Part shown: positions 12,531-24,820 of the stretch, piece by piece
Layout of the letters: the number at the start of each line of letters is the position of its first letter
Position numbering within the stretch: position 1 is the stretch's first letter
Assembly (NCBI GenBank): GCA_029851415.1
Contig: CM056741.1
Location: forward strand, 143,022,522-143,086,521
Length of the DNA stretch: 64,000 nucleotides
Direction: 5' to 3'
DNA from: Eretmocerus hayati
Taxonomy: Eukaryota; Arthropoda; Insecta; Hymenoptera; Aphelinidae
Program-made: the position numbers and the translations under genes
Notes under the pieces: generated by a model
What the model was told of the DNA's origin: nothing
The model's input: only the letters and a program-made list of their open reading frames with translations
Databases searched by the model: none

Positions 12531-14303
12531 CACTGCCGGTCAAAAGTCTCGGGACACCCAAAAATTTTCTTTCCAATTTTATGAGTGGATCTACTAAACT
12601 CTACTTGACAGAAAAGGATCTTGTCAATGCTCATTTGAAAGGTCTTCTTACGTGCTTTGAGATGACATCATCCATTTTCATCAGTACGAATCTGGATCTT
12701 CCCAATTTGAGCTTGGAAAAGTGCCAATTTTGATAATTCTCGGGAGAATCTCCTGGCTCTCGTAGCCCAAAAGTACAGGAATACTTTAGAATTGTATTCT
12801 GTTAAGTTATACTCAACAGACCTGGAAGTATAAGTCTAGAGCTTCGAAATCCGTCTTTGAACGTCTCTCTACGTTACTCCTACTCCGAGCTATAGCATTT
12901 TCTGTGAAGGAAAATTTCCCCCAAAAACTAACCCCTAAATTCGAAAAAGACAGAGAAATGCATTTTAAGGGGAATATAATTTCTGATCCTGGTATCTGTC
13001 TTCTATATCATGATTAAGGGAACAAAGAATCTTCGAAACATGCCCCAAAAAGTGAATTCCTTCGTCACTCTCTGATAAGGGTGCCACTTTTTCGGAAAAA
13101 CTCTCCTCAGAGAAAATGTCATAGCTCGGATTGGGAGTAACGTAGAAGGATGTTGGGAAACGGATTTTGAAGGTTTAGACTTGCACTTTCAAGTCTTTTA
13201 AAACCCATTCCAGAATTCTCCTGTACCTTTGAGCTACCCAAACTAGAAGATTCTTTCAAAAAACAAGGAAATTGGCACTTTTTCAAGCTCAAATTGGGAA
13301 GATCCAAACTTGTACTGTTAGAAATGAATGATACCGTCTCAGGGGTCGTACACATACTACGTACCGAAAATTCCTTGTTTTCGACCCCCCCCCCCACACT
13401 TCCCCCCTCGTGGTAAACCGTGACACATGATCACAACCCCTCCCCCCAAACTACGTCGTAAATTTACGACCAACCCCCCACCCCCCTCAGCCCTTCATCG
13501 GTTCTAAAAATGAGGATTAGATGGATTTTTTGTTCACGACTTTATAGATGTTCCATAACGTACGATAAAGAAGCATTTTGTGTGATAGCAGTTTTATTAC
13601 TCACTGGAACGAACATCAAAATACGATTTGAACGACGATTTCATAGGGTAATTATAAATCAATCGTTGGATATTTCACTTTGATCATCATCTGCGGAAAA
13701 GATATCGTTGCCAATCAACGCCTCTATATTTGTTATGACTGGCATCGGTTTATCTACTACTACCATATCATGCACTTCAGTGGAATCCTCAATGGTTTCT
13801 ACAGCTACCCACTCAACCGTGTAGTCAGAAGTGTACATCTTCTGAAGACACGGTTGATAGCACTTTCAAGGGCCTCACTGATTAGCTCAAACAGAAGAGT
13901 TGTGGCCAAAACCTTTATAACGAGCTTCATACTGGTAGCTTTTACACTGTATCGGACTATTAGCACCTTTTTTGACTTACCACCACAGTCTCGATTTTTT
14001 ATACAACTTCTCAGTTTTGCTTTCGCGCAAGACCGTAGAATTTTGAACGAGTCCAGTTCTGCGGTGACGTAGTATTAGAACTGCCCCCCCCCCGCCCCCC
14101 GTCGTAGCAATCGTAGTAATTTCCTCAACCCCTCCCTCCCCCCAAATCGGTTACGTAGTATGTGTACGACCCCTTAATGTACGAAGAAAGACCTTTCAAA
14201 TGAGCCTCGATGATATCCTTTTCGATCAAGTAGAGCTAGGTAGTCCCATTCACAAAATTGGAAAAAATCATTTTGGGTGTCATGAAACTTTTGATCGTCA
14301 GTT
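12531..14303. mobile_element. Tc1/mariner-like foldback element, split by a second insertion
   Basis: The left terminus CACTGCCGGTCAAAAGTCTC resembles Tc1-like ends. The right terminus near 14280-14303 is its diverged inverse. TA flanks both ends (12529-12530, 14304-14305). Arms of about 390 bp pair throughout, for example CCCAATTTGAGCTTGG near 12698 with its complement near 13287. The right arm is interrupted at 13341/14177: its two parts match the left arm continuously once the 832-bp insert is ignored. No transposase frame remains. Confidence 0.75.
13342..14173. mobile_element. 832-bp DNA transposon nested in the Tc1-like element
   Basis: Perfect 22-bp terminal inverted repeats start GGGGTCGTACACATACTACG and end at 14173. 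The flanks TCA (13339-13341) and TTA (14174-14176) fit a 3-bp duplication with one later change; the uninterrupted left arm of the host supports a single TCA at the empty site. Both subterminal zones carry long C runs on the same strand (13385-13490 and 14082-14150). A 130-codon plus frame starts near 13680 and has no recognisable domain. A 3-bp duplication and GGG-type ends fit a PIF/Harbinger-like family; this is an inference. Confidence 0.75.
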
Positions 14304-14314
14304 TACCCTTCATA

Positions 14315-14946
14315 ACATTGTTAGTAAGATTCCGAAAGCATTTCGACCAAAACCAGATGTATACAACGGCAAAACAACTCTCTGTGAATACATTCGTCAG
14401 CTTACACTTGTTGCTCTTGCTAATGGGTGGGATGACAGGTCCGAAGGAATCATGCTCGCTTCTTGTTTGCACGGAGAGGCCAAATCTGTTTCAAACAATG
14501 TTGACTTGAGCACTATCAGTTTTGATTCCTCATATCCGAGTTTAGACTAGCGGTTTGGTGACTTTCATTTACAGGCTATAAAATCTTCCCTTCCTCGGAA
14601 TCGGTAGCAGCAATTTGATGAAGATTTTCCATCTCTTGTAGCTGATATTTGTCGGTTAACTCGAGATATTTTCAAAAATTCTCCTTCAGAAGAACAGGGC
14701 CGCATTGCTTCCTCAAAATTTGTTTCCGCTATTGACCATCTAACCACCAGAGGAATGCTACAACCCGAGGGCATAAGTCCGATCAATAGGGCTGTATCTC
14801 GTGCAACGGAGATGAAAGTAATCCGCCATCAGAATCGGAAAGAGTATAATAGTGGGAATAGGCAAAACACAAATCGATTTGACTCGACCCACACAGAACA
14901 CGAGGACCAGAACTCGAACAACAACCCACAACTCAAACAATGTTGA
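14315..14946 (+). pseudogene. Degenerate LTR-retrotransposon gag fragment
   Basis: One plus frame from about 14315 to the TGA at 14944 encodes a product with Ty3/gypsy-like capsid hallmarks: a YNGKT-type start of the conserved block, a ...ANGWDD... stretch, an LHGEAKSV segment in the position of the usual L-RG-A motif, and an RFG triplet. Two in-frame TAG codons interrupt it (14548-14550 and 14605-14607), so it is broken. It starts immediately beyond the Tc1-like element, whose insertion may have cut off the upstream part. No zinc knuckle, protease or reverse transcriptase follows. It is unrelated in detail to the intact gag at 40897-41688. Confidence 0.6.
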
Positions 14947-15328
14947 CATCATCTCAACAAAGTCTCGCGGTTGATTCGAAGAATTCCAATTTTGACTGAA
15001 TGAGGGGAATCTTCAGGAACTCAAAGATCAGATACTGAACAAAACTACTGGAAAATACTAACTTCAGAAATGCTACATATAAAGAATCAAAAATATGCTG
15101 TAAATGTAAATGAAGACATTAAAAAATTGAGTAGACAATACAATTTCCTCATAAATAGAATGACTGGAGAACGGAAAAAATTCGTCAGTCAGTGATCAAG
15201 TGATGAGTAGCTCACACGCAGGCGTGTGATTCTCAACGGAATATCATGGATGCATCTGTTAGTGCATGCGCATACAGATTCGTTCTGTGTTGAGAATCTA
15301 CCATAATGTACACTCACCCTTATGTATA

Positions 15329-15778
15329 TGAGTCATTTCAGAGAATTTCGGCCAGAGCCATCACCAGGGGGGCCTAGAAAAAATCCCAGAAAATTCTTTC
15401 TAGTAGGAGCTAGATCATTTGGAAGAAGGTCCAAAAGTCGCTAAAATCTGCTCACAGCAAATAGCTCCTACGAATCGCTAGACTCAATAATCGGTGACGG
15501 ACAATTTTTTTCTCAAAAGAACTAGTTCTCACGAAAAACATGCGCCCAAGTACGTTCAAGAAGATTGAGTCTAGTCGGAGCTATGATTTTCTGAAAATAG
15601 GCTAAAAAGGGGCCGTAAATAGATCTTTCATGGGCCCTAGGACCCATTGGGGGTTAAAAAAATCTGAAAAAAAATTTTTTGTACTATTGAAACATAGTAC
15701 TGATGAAAAAAAACTTTTTGGCATTTTTTCCAGACCTCCCTGGTGACGGCTGTGGCCGAAATGCTCCGGAATGACTCA
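15329..15778. mobile_element. 450-bp MITE, TGAGTCATT termini
   Basis: Ends TGAGTCATTTC and GGAATGACTCA sit in inverted arms of about 55 bp that share TTTCGGCCA, GTCACCAGG and a GAAAAAAT stretch. TATA flanks both sides, although this is palindromic. The interior holds further pairable words (TAGGAGCTA, CATAGTACTG). Non-coding. Confidence 0.75.
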
Positions 15779-15799
15779 TATACACACACGTACCATCAT

Positions 15800-16557
15800 C
15801 ATATCGACGCCTCTTACGAAGATTAACACCTCTTTTCTTATGACTGACGAAGATTAACGTTTATTCGTTGTGAACATGAAGATTAACGGATTCTTCTAAG
15901 GTCCACAAAAACTAACGCTTACTCCTTAGGGGCACGAAGATTAACGCATTCTCGTTAAGTCCACGAAGACTAACACTTACTCCTTAGGGGCACGAAGACT
16001 AACTTTTACTGCTCAACGGCCCATGAAACTAGCACTTACTCCTGAACGGTATGGAGACTATAACACACTTGCACACGTTATCGTTCAAAGGGACGGAGAT
16101 CAAGTATTTCGTCTTAGGGCCACGAAAAAAAACACATTCTCCTTAGCGGGACGGAAATTAACGCATCCGTAGACTTCATTCATAAAGGGACGGAGACTGT
16201 AAATATTTCGTTAAAGACGAAGCACTTATAATCTCTATCCCTTCAAGAATGAAGTCTACGAATGTATTTATTCCCGTGTCGCTAATAGAAATGTGTTACT
16301 TTTTGTGGCCTTAAGACGGAATACTTATAGTCTTCGTCCCTTCAAGAAAAAAATGCACGAGTAAGTGTTACTCTTCGTGGTCTTAAGCAGTAAGAGATAA
16401 TATTCGTGGCGCTGGGGCGTAAGTGTTGATCTTCGTAGCGTACACAGTAAGTGTTAATCTTCGTGGCCGTAACAAAGCAAATGCTAATCTTCGGCCCCCG
16501 TGTTAGTCTTCGTGGGCGTTAGCGGATGTGTTAATCTTCGTAAGAGGCGTCGATATG
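15800..16557. mobile_element. FB-like foldback element built from ~29-bp tandem repeats
   Basis: Outer inverted ends are CATATCGACGCCTCTTACGA and its complement. Between them, the left half (15815-16180) repeats a unit of the type CGAAGATTAACRC-TTACTCCTTAGGGGCA about every 29 bp (near 15848, 15877, 15906, 15935, 15964, 15993). The right half (16200-16550) carries the same unit inverted (GTGTTAATCTTCGTGG). The centre pairs as TAGACTTCATTC with GAATGAAGTCTA. The architecture matches the known Drosophila FB foldback class, where long inverted repeats are themselves tandem arrays. No open frame and no convincing target duplication. Confidence 0.8.
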
Positions 16558-16952
16558 TTCGTTTCTTGCAATATGCGCGTTGCTAGCATACCTTCTCTGT
16601 TGGCTCAAAAAATTGAAATCACCGTCTTCAGGAAATTATGAATAACAGGGAATGAACATGATTGTCCACAATATAGTACGGGAACTGATATATTTCAAGA
16701 AAACACCTAATAGGCTGAAAATACATGAGGAATACTCAACCAATATTTTATCAAGATGTGAAGTTGTACTATACAGTAGTTCATAGGTAAATATGAGTTG
16801 AATGTCGCTGTGGAAAGATGTGGAATGAATGAATTCTGAATAAGAATAAGAAATTTTAGCTTGAAGAGAACAGCAAACCTTAGCTGTCGAAACGTTGCTA
16901 CGGAAAAAAAAACGTACTGGCTTCTAGATCGACTCAACCTACTACGTAAATG

Positions 16953-17229
16953 AGGATGATAACAGACAACGCGGTATGACGCCCTACGACCGGACCGTGG
17001 CTGCAACACGGGTCTCACGCCACGCCACTACCCGACATGACACTGTAGTGATTCGTGTGAACATCGATGAATTCGTAGTATTCTGATAGTCCACAACTGG
17101 TACGGTAAGAATAAATCCAATCCATCGATGGTTGGGTTTGCTGGAATGGATTTTGGGTCATGACGTGCGATAACGCGTCATGGCGTGGCGAAAAAATCGT
17201 GTCGTAGCGTTTTTATCTGTCATCGCCCT
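16953..17229. mobile_element. Older, diverged copy of the 18198-18439 MITE
   Basis: The right half (about 17075-17229) matches 18345-18439 closely, sharing CCATCGATGGT, GGTTTGCTGGAAT, GGCGTGGCG and TCTGTCATC. The left half (from GAGGATGATAACAGAC) is more diverged. It is the same family at an earlier stage of decay, about 1 kb from the younger copy. Confidence 0.6.
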
Positions 17230-18197
17230 AAATGAGCCTGCACTTTTGATGCGAATCATCGTTTCGATAAAGATGGCGTCGTCCGGTTGTAGTCCTCCAC
17301 GTCTCGACGACGATCATCGGAAATTTCCACCAACCTGCCACGTCTCGATCCCCGTACTGTCCTCCCTGGCACGCTCAGGCTGGCTCGAGTACAAAGAATC
17401 CACGCCTAAGAACACTTCACCTGGAAATCATGTTCAGCACCCATGGAGAAGGTGTTATCCGGTCCGTGTATCGCATGTCACGACGCCGGTAAACGAGGAC
17501 TAGCACCCTACAGTGGGTCTAACCCACGTGGGAGCCGACGGAATAATCGCAGGAAATATGGTGTGAGAAAAGATAGGATTTGGTAGAGCAATAGATATTG
17601 ACGGAAAAAAATTGCACGATCTAATAATAGAAGCCGTAAATGATGACTAGGGTGAGCTGAAAAATGGAAAAATTTCCAAATTGTAACGTTTGGGATCACA
17701 GTTCTTGCCACTTTGTCGTGAATATGAAAATATTTTCGGTGGACGTTGAGAAATGAGACCTTGCGATGAAGCAAGCACCCTGAAGATTTCTCAAAGGTGA
17801 AGAAAAAAGCGATTCTGATTTTGGTTTCGAACCCGATTGAGTAAGGCATGGAACGTTCCCGTCATCTGAATCATCATGCTGACTAGTGTTCTCCATGAAT
17901 TTAATCCGTAGGAATCGAAACTGAGGTTCGCTCCGGCCTCAGAAATCAGTTGGCCCTTGTGAATCGTGAGATACCGACCGTGGTGAGAAAAATGACACTT
18001 TTCTGAGTGACACAAAAATCCGTCCAAATTGGTGTTTTGCTGAGAAGAGCGTTCAAATTAGCCTGGACTCTTACCGCAGGATGATTTGACACGTATGCTG
18101 ATCTCTTAGACCCGATCCGATTAGTTTGAGGAAGCTTAGAATCGTAAATTTTAAGTAGCGAGCAGATGATGACGGATGTATCAAAACCCATGTATAA

Positions 18198-18439
18198 GGG
18201 TGATGACAGATAAAGCGCTACGCCACGATTTTGCGCTATGCCACGACGCGCTATCGCACGCGACGACCCAAAATTAATTCCAGCGAACCCGACCATCGGT
18301 GGACTGGATTTATTGTTACAGTACCAGTCGTTGATTACGAGAATGAATCAAATCCATCGATGGTCGGGTTCGCTGGAATTAATTTTTGGGTCGTGGCGTG
18401 GCGCAAAATCGTGGCGTAGCGCCTTATCTGTCATCACCC
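18198..18439. mobile_element. 242-bp Harbinger-like MITE, TAA duplication
   Basis: The element is almost fully palindromic. The ends GGGTGATGACAGATAA and their complement are flanked by TAA on both sides (18195-18197, 18440-18442). Inner arms pair over CGACCCAAAATTAATTCCAG. A TWA-type 3-bp duplication with GGG termini is the known signature of PIF/Harbinger MITEs. Confidence 0.8.
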
Positions 18440-19459
18440 TAAGGATGTCCCATACATAAGGTAGGACGGGAATCGTTCGCGGTGACCTGCTCAATACTTG
18501 AATTTGGCGCATCCGAGCTCCATGAAACCAACGGGACCGTGTTCAGGAGGTCAAAATACATAGAAAATCATAGGGTGGTAAGAGTTGGAATCTGTCAGGG
18601 CCCTGTTTTCACCTATTCATCCATCCGAACGGAATTTAGTGCTTGAAGGAAAAGTATCGTTCTTCCGCCATAATCGATAGCTCGCAATTCACGAAGATCC
18701 CTGACTTCTGAGACTTAAGCATATCTCGTCGTTGATCTCTATGGGTGAAAATATATGAAGAATGATTATTAGCATAACTACTTGGGTGACAGAAGTTTTC
18801 TTTGCCTCATTTAATCGGTTTCAGAAACAACGTCAAAATTGCGTGCTTTTTCTTCATACTCAGGAAATCTTCAGGACGCTGTTTCTACCACGAAAGCTCA
18901 ATTTTCAGCGTCCAGTGGAAACATTTTCATGTCTACACACAGAACGGCAGCATTTCTGACCCCGAGTGTTACAATTTGGAAAAATATCCATTTTCCGGCT
19001 TACCTTAAAATGAAACGCATGCGCTGGGTGGCCCATATATGAGCTACACGGGTGGCTCGTACTATATTTAGCACCACTATGTCGCGAGTGACACTCATTG
19101 TTGGATGCAGCAGACAGTTTATATATTCGTGCTATGATATAATGACCCCCATATATTACAAGCACACACACACATGCAACAAATGACTCATGAGTCAGTG
19201 TATTGAGATGCATGTGCCAGACTCTCAAAGCAGAGTTGTATGGGAAGCCATCGTGGCGAGGTCCGCGCGAATGATTAGGAAACGAAATTGAAAATAATGC
19301 AAACAAAAAATCGGAAGCGAATAAGATCCTGAATTCGATCATACGTTGGCATCCACGTCGTTCACAATAAGAGTACGAATGCGGAACAGATATCCGGTGC
19401 TACTAGGTACATCGAGAAATCACATGCATGGCATTCCAGGCAAAAGCACACTACCGCAT

Positions 19460-19666
19460 ATGTACTTTCGTTTATATTTGGTATTGCTGTTGGCCCCGTC
19501 ATACACACAAGTACGAGCAACATCTACTGGGCAACACGAGAAGATCGAACACATCTGCAATGGACTCGCGATTGCCCAAAATTGTGTAGTCTCCCTAAAT
19601 GAAAAGGGAATCACTAAACGGGCTGTTGGCAAAATAAGGCTCGGTCGAGTGCATAGAAGCGTTTAA
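19460..19666 (+). CDS. Possible small secreted peptide (68 codons), unverified
   Basis: From the ATG at 19460 the frame gives a short hydrophobic N-terminus (MYFRLYLVLLLAPSYTQVRA) that looks like a signal peptide with a plausible cleavage after the alanine. A 48-residue remainder has two cysteines and a dibasic KR pair near the C-terminus, followed by basic residues. A longer in-frame start exists at 19379. Nothing upstream proves a promoter. It could be a single-exon secreted peptide or precursor, or a chance frame; I do not recognise a family. Confidence 0.25.
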   Translation: MYFRLYLVLLLAPSYTQVRATSTGQHEKIEHICNGLAIAQNCVVSLNEKGITKRAVGKIRLGRVHRSV

Positions 19667-19669
19667 ATG

Positions 19670-20300
19670 AAAAAAGTAGTACACTACTTATTCACGTGTA
19701 GCATCAGTTAGGATAATGCCTTCAAGATGCATACCTACTATTTTGGGTGTAATACTACGAATTCATATGTAGATTTACGGAACTACATATTGAATAATCA
19801 GCAAAACTACTCATTCGAATTTTTTTCTTAACATACAAATATACTGTAATGCATAGGTTCTAGGCTGTAGCTTGGGAACGCTTCAGCGTTAGACTCTGCT
19901 GCTTTGGGTATAATTTTGCGGGCTTAAAGGATACTATTCCAGTTCTAGCCGAATCCGTGACCTGCACTACCTGGCTCCTCGTGGTCAGTCCGTGAGTGAA
20001 CGTGGCGATGGAATTGAGGGTCATCGGGTCGATGAACTGACCGGTACTATTCCCGCATTTGGATGAGAAAAAATTACTTTACTCCCCAATAGAATCGAGT
20101 GCTAGTTGGTTGAAATGAATCTGAGATGAATCTGCAATACGAGGACACAGGTTACGACTTTAATGTGAGCTTCATGAAGTAAACCCGGATCCACTGAATA
20201 AGGGAAGTTCTGAACGAGTTTTTTGCTCATCACATGTGACATCGAGGCCACCGAATGAGAATAGACGTCGCAAAATTCGATCGCACGTTCAAATCACGGA
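19670..20300. other. No feature recognised
   Basis: AT-rich sequence with no supported open frame, repeat or RNA gene. Confidence 0.35.
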
Positions 20301-20940
20301 CTAGGGAGTTTCCATCCGTGTCGTCCTCGTATCATTATTGAATTTTTGTCCAATCCCCAAAGAATTCGGTGCGTGCTATGGCATTGCATGGAATTAGAAG
20401 CTTTCCGTTCGAAAATACCGGGTCGAACCAAATAGAGGCAACGGATACGCGTGAGAGTCCATCAAGGGGGAAGGAGATGAACAGCACGGGATTGGTGGGG
20501 GGTTGAGAGGGACACGAGGGGGTGAAATCCCGATCTCTCCGGATACTTTGCCGCATGCATCGGAGGCTCTGCGGGTGCCGGTGGGAGCTCCGTCGCACGG
20601 AAAAAGGCGATTCGGGGTTGAGGAGGGAGAGGATGAAGGCGCTGTAGGGGTGGCTAGCTGACTAGTCGCGTTGCGCGCGCGTACAGCAAAGCCACTCCCG
20701 GTGTACGCGGAACAACGCGCACAGAAAGAGCACGAGAGAACCCACGGTATCATCGCCCCCTCCGCCTAAAGGAGCATGTTGACGGCGAGGGGACGAAGTC
20801 GGTTCAGTTCCTCTGCCGCTCCCGTGCCGAAAGTACCGCAAACCCCGCCGAAGCTCAAACTCACCCGATCGCGCGAGTCAGATCCACGCGCCCTGCTAGC
20901 TGTCAACCGCGCAGCTGTCTTTCCATACTACTCGTGATGC
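20301..20940. promoter_or_regulatory. GC/CpG-rich patch, possible promoter or first exon
   Basis: Composition changes sharply from AT-rich flanks to CpG-rich sequence between about 20380 and 20930. A GGTTCAGTTCC word at 20793-20803 resembles the arthropod initiator TCAGT. No TATA box sits at the usual distance upstream. Open frames on the minus strand here are proline/serine-rich and look compositional. It may be a TATA-less promoter with a non-coding first exon; strand and gene are unknown. Confidence 0.3.
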
Positions 20941-23842
20941 GTGCCTTTATCAATTCTTATCGGTTCTGGTCATCGCTTCAACAACCGCCAAGGGACAGCT
21001 CCTGGGCGTGACATTGTATCTATTTTATACTTGTACTAAATATCATGAGAGCAAAAATGGCTTCAACCGGTCGTTCGCGCAAGACTTGATGACGGTAACT
21101 GTGGGCTTACGAACTTGAAAATTTCATACCGAACCCAACTATAAAATACAAAATTGATAGTTCCTGTAATCGAGGTCCAACTCTCTAGGGCATTATTCAC
21201 ACATTTTCCCTTTTCACGTCTAGAATCCACAAGATTGTTGAATCTGAATCACCTGTTGGGCTCGCGTGTGCTTGCGGAGCGACGCGGATGACCGGACTCG
21301 TGAAAAATAAGATAAGTGGAAAGATTTTTTCATCCCGTGATCTATATTTTCGGGTAGTAGATCCTCCAACCACTGCGTTTGAACTCTTCCTACCTCTTCG
21401 TATTAAGCGTCGTGTATCTTGCACTCTTGTCATTCAATGGTAAATCCAAAACAACTAGCACGGTCATTGAGACAAACAGTATTCGCTTGTACATATATTT
21501 GCAAGAAGCGTAAAATATTCCCGAAGTTTTTTTCCCCGTTTGTAACGCGGTATTGTCGCGAACAGAATCATTTGCATGCGGCCATGCGGGTACAAGTACG
21601 TGGTTTGACTCTTGATGCTTACGAATGACTTTTGCACTTTCGTATCGATTGTAGATCCTCAATTCTTACCGCGAGTGCAAACTCCCCTACAAGAGCAGTC
21701 TTTCGGAAACCGACCGCGCCGGACTCATCAAGGAGACACGCGCCCACGCTGCGCCGCAACGTTACAGCTGGCATATGGTGAGTGCTATTCATTCATACAA
21801 GCTTCAAATTCCCCCAACCCATTCAAGGAGAGTCGAAATGAGACTACCCCTCAAATTATTGCTGAATCAAAGGGTATGAGTGGATTGAAAATTTAGATTC
21901 ATCGTGTGTTTCGAATTAAAGAACAAGTATTCCTAAGTTATTATCATCATAATTATTCTTAGAAAAAATAGCTCATTTTCCTGAATTGCATTCACTCAAC
22001 AAAAATAATTTGGAAAAGTCGTCAAATGTTGCTGAAAATATTATAGTTCATCTATGATATTCATGTAGATTTCGGTCTAATCACACCAAGAACAAATCTG
22101 GAATGATCATAGTGATCAGATGATCTGCAAAAATCTAGGCTCCAAATAAAATTAAGTCATAAAAATTCAAGATTTTTGGACAATTCCATATCCTGATGTT
22201 TGAAGATATAGCTATATATTATTTTGGTTGAATGTACGGTCTGTAGATCAAAACGAATGGCTTATGTGAGAGTCATTTCATGATTAACTACTAAACGTGT
22301 TTCTCACTTTCGAAAATTTTGTGAAAAATTTCATCGCTAGATGATTATTGCACATGACTCGATATCTTTGTGACCACGAGCGAAACGTTATATTCCGTGA
22401 AGGTTTCCCAGGAAATTGCTGTCTACCATGATCAGGACCAAATGATGAAAGTATATATCTGGATGTCCGACATCACCGATTGAACTTAAATCCCTCTCAA
22501 GAATTCTTGCGCTCGTCCTCGTCGTGATAATGTACATCAAGTACCCCTCAAAATTTGAGACAAAGTTCATGTTCCTTGGATCAAACCTCGACTACTGCAC
22601 CATCACTTCGCTACAGTTTCACTCTGTTGTAAAACGATCAACAAGTCGATCTCTCTCAGTGACTAGTATGCGTAGATGGTATGAGCTCTGGCGCATAGCT
22701 TTACTTGCTCGCAGTTGAACACGATATGAGATACTAGGAGGGCAATGTGTTTGAGAAGTTTTTTGTAGAAAAACATGACGTTCACCTCCAAATTATCCCA
22801 CTTCGAAGTATTTGAACAATCTCATAGAAACAACTCGTTTGGGAGCAATGATCTTTAGCCGTGCTCAAACTTTGGAAATCTTCAAAATTATTTATAACCT
22901 TTTCTTTATGAAAAGCTCTATGATTATAGAACTTTAATTCTGATGGAATCTATTCCAATGGAGACTCCTGAATATCTGAATCTATTCTAATGTAGACTCC
23001 GGGCGCTTTCGTGCTGAGGATCTTTGCATGACACACTGCTCACCCCTTGAATATTTCAAATTTTACTCGGATGCGGCATAGTGGAAAATGTTCGAGGAGT
23101 CTCAACCGTGCAGCGATAAAAACTGGCTCGTATGAGATTTGAGAGTGAAATATTCCGAATAACGGTAGCAATCTCGCTGTTCATTTGACCTACTACGAAT
23201 CTTTATCGATCCAAAAATCCAAATGTGGATTGGAAATTCTCCATCCTGATTTTGAAGTTGAAGAGGCTGGTGTTGATGGAGAATAGATTGCGTAAGATAC
23301 AATAGAGAGAGGGAAAACGAATCATGTGTACCGACGGAAGATGATGATGAATGATTCTAAGAAAACTAATTCGGAACAAGCCATAGCTCCCGATTCTCGT
23401 TTTGATGGACGAAAATACAGTCACTAACATTCGAGGCTACAACCTTCATGAACTTCTCGAGACCTTAAATACCTCACTCTCTAGATCGTGATACTGGCTC
23501 CCGGAATATCCTCTGCGACTTTCTCCAATACTATTTCATCCAAAGATCTGAGTTGATCAAGATGTTCCACTGACAAGGGGAGTCCGGAGGGTCCGGGTCA
23601 CCAAATCTCACCAAACTTGTCTCCCAGTTTCCTAGAATATGGAGAATCCAGAGTAACCCCGCCAAATGGGCCTTTCGTTCAGAGCTATAGCCAAAATAGC
23701 TCAAACTGGAACCAACAGAGTGCTAGAGATACAGCCATGCTCTTTCATAGCATGACATGAAAGTTTTGATAAAATAAAATTTCATAGCACGGATAATTAT
23801 TTTCCTTGGACAGATTTTCTGATCAGGCACATATTGTAGAAA
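20941..23842. other. No gene recognised; AT-rich
   Basis: Short open frames only, none with a recognisable domain. No tandem or inverted repeat of note was seen. Confidence 0.4.
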
Positions 23843-24053
23843 GCTACTTCCACGATAATGCCCGTGCAACATGGTTACTTTTTTCTGACATAATTTATTT
23901 TATGATGTACTCGTAATAATCGGGAGAATATCATTCCAAATCTAAAAGGCGCTCATGGATGTGCAATAATTTTCTCAGAATTCCCGCAAGTACACAAAGG
24001 AAAGGTTGCTATGAAGAGTAACCGCGTTACACGGGCATTATCGTGGAAGTAGC
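23843..24053. mobile_element. 211-bp MITE with GCTACTTCCACGATAATGCC ends
   Basis: The terminal inverted repeats are identical over the first 25 bp (GCTACTTCCACGATAATGCC...) and remain similar to about 42 bp (a GGTTAC word pairs with GTAACC). A target duplication is not evident. Non-coding. Confidence 0.7.
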
Positions 24054-24820
24054 CATGAATATTCAAAAAATCAGTACGAGTAATAAATATTGCGCCCCCA
24101 CTCGAGCTTGTGGTGCTGGCTAGGATAATAGTATTCGAAGCGGGGTAACTATTCTTGAAAGGCACAGCATTTTTCATCACTATTCCCCAGGATTATAGAG
24201 AATTATTAAATAACTTGAATGAACACAATGCCGGTGCTTAATAATATAAGGAGCTTATCCAACATTAATGAAAGATGAACTATTTTCAGAATACGTAGCA
24301 TATGCTCAATAAGGTGGGCCAGAATTGGGAGAGTTGGAGAATCATAATGCTTCAGGTCTCTAGAGATTAGATACGAAAACAATTAACTCAATAACAAAGA
24401 ATTGTGCTTTCAGCTGCGAAATGGATCATATGATTGTATTGATTACAATGATAAATAAGAATAAAGAGTGTATAATTTCTAATTAGCGAAGTAAAATGAT
24501 GAATTATATGAATTTGCAGGAAGTTGAATGGTTACATTCGAATTTGATTTGAAAGGATACTTCATGATGTAGAATCTGGGAAAGAGATATATCCCATCGC
24601 TTGACCTCACCGTGCTTGCCAAAATCCAGGGAACTAAAAGTCAGTTGAAATGCCTCGAATTTTCTGTCTTCCTAATTACTTTTGGGTTATCAATCTAGTC
24701 AACACAGCATCTTCGTAGGCCACGGATCAGATCGGAAATTGTCGGGAACAATAAAGTAATTCGGTCGGAAGAAAACCGACCAATCCGAGCAAAGCCGTTG
24801 CCAAAGAAGCAGACGATTCT

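Noticed and set aside
15800..16557. CRISPR-like array, because of the ~29-bp period
   Set aside because: The repeats abut with no unique spacers, occur in both orientations, and sit in a eukaryotic foldback element.
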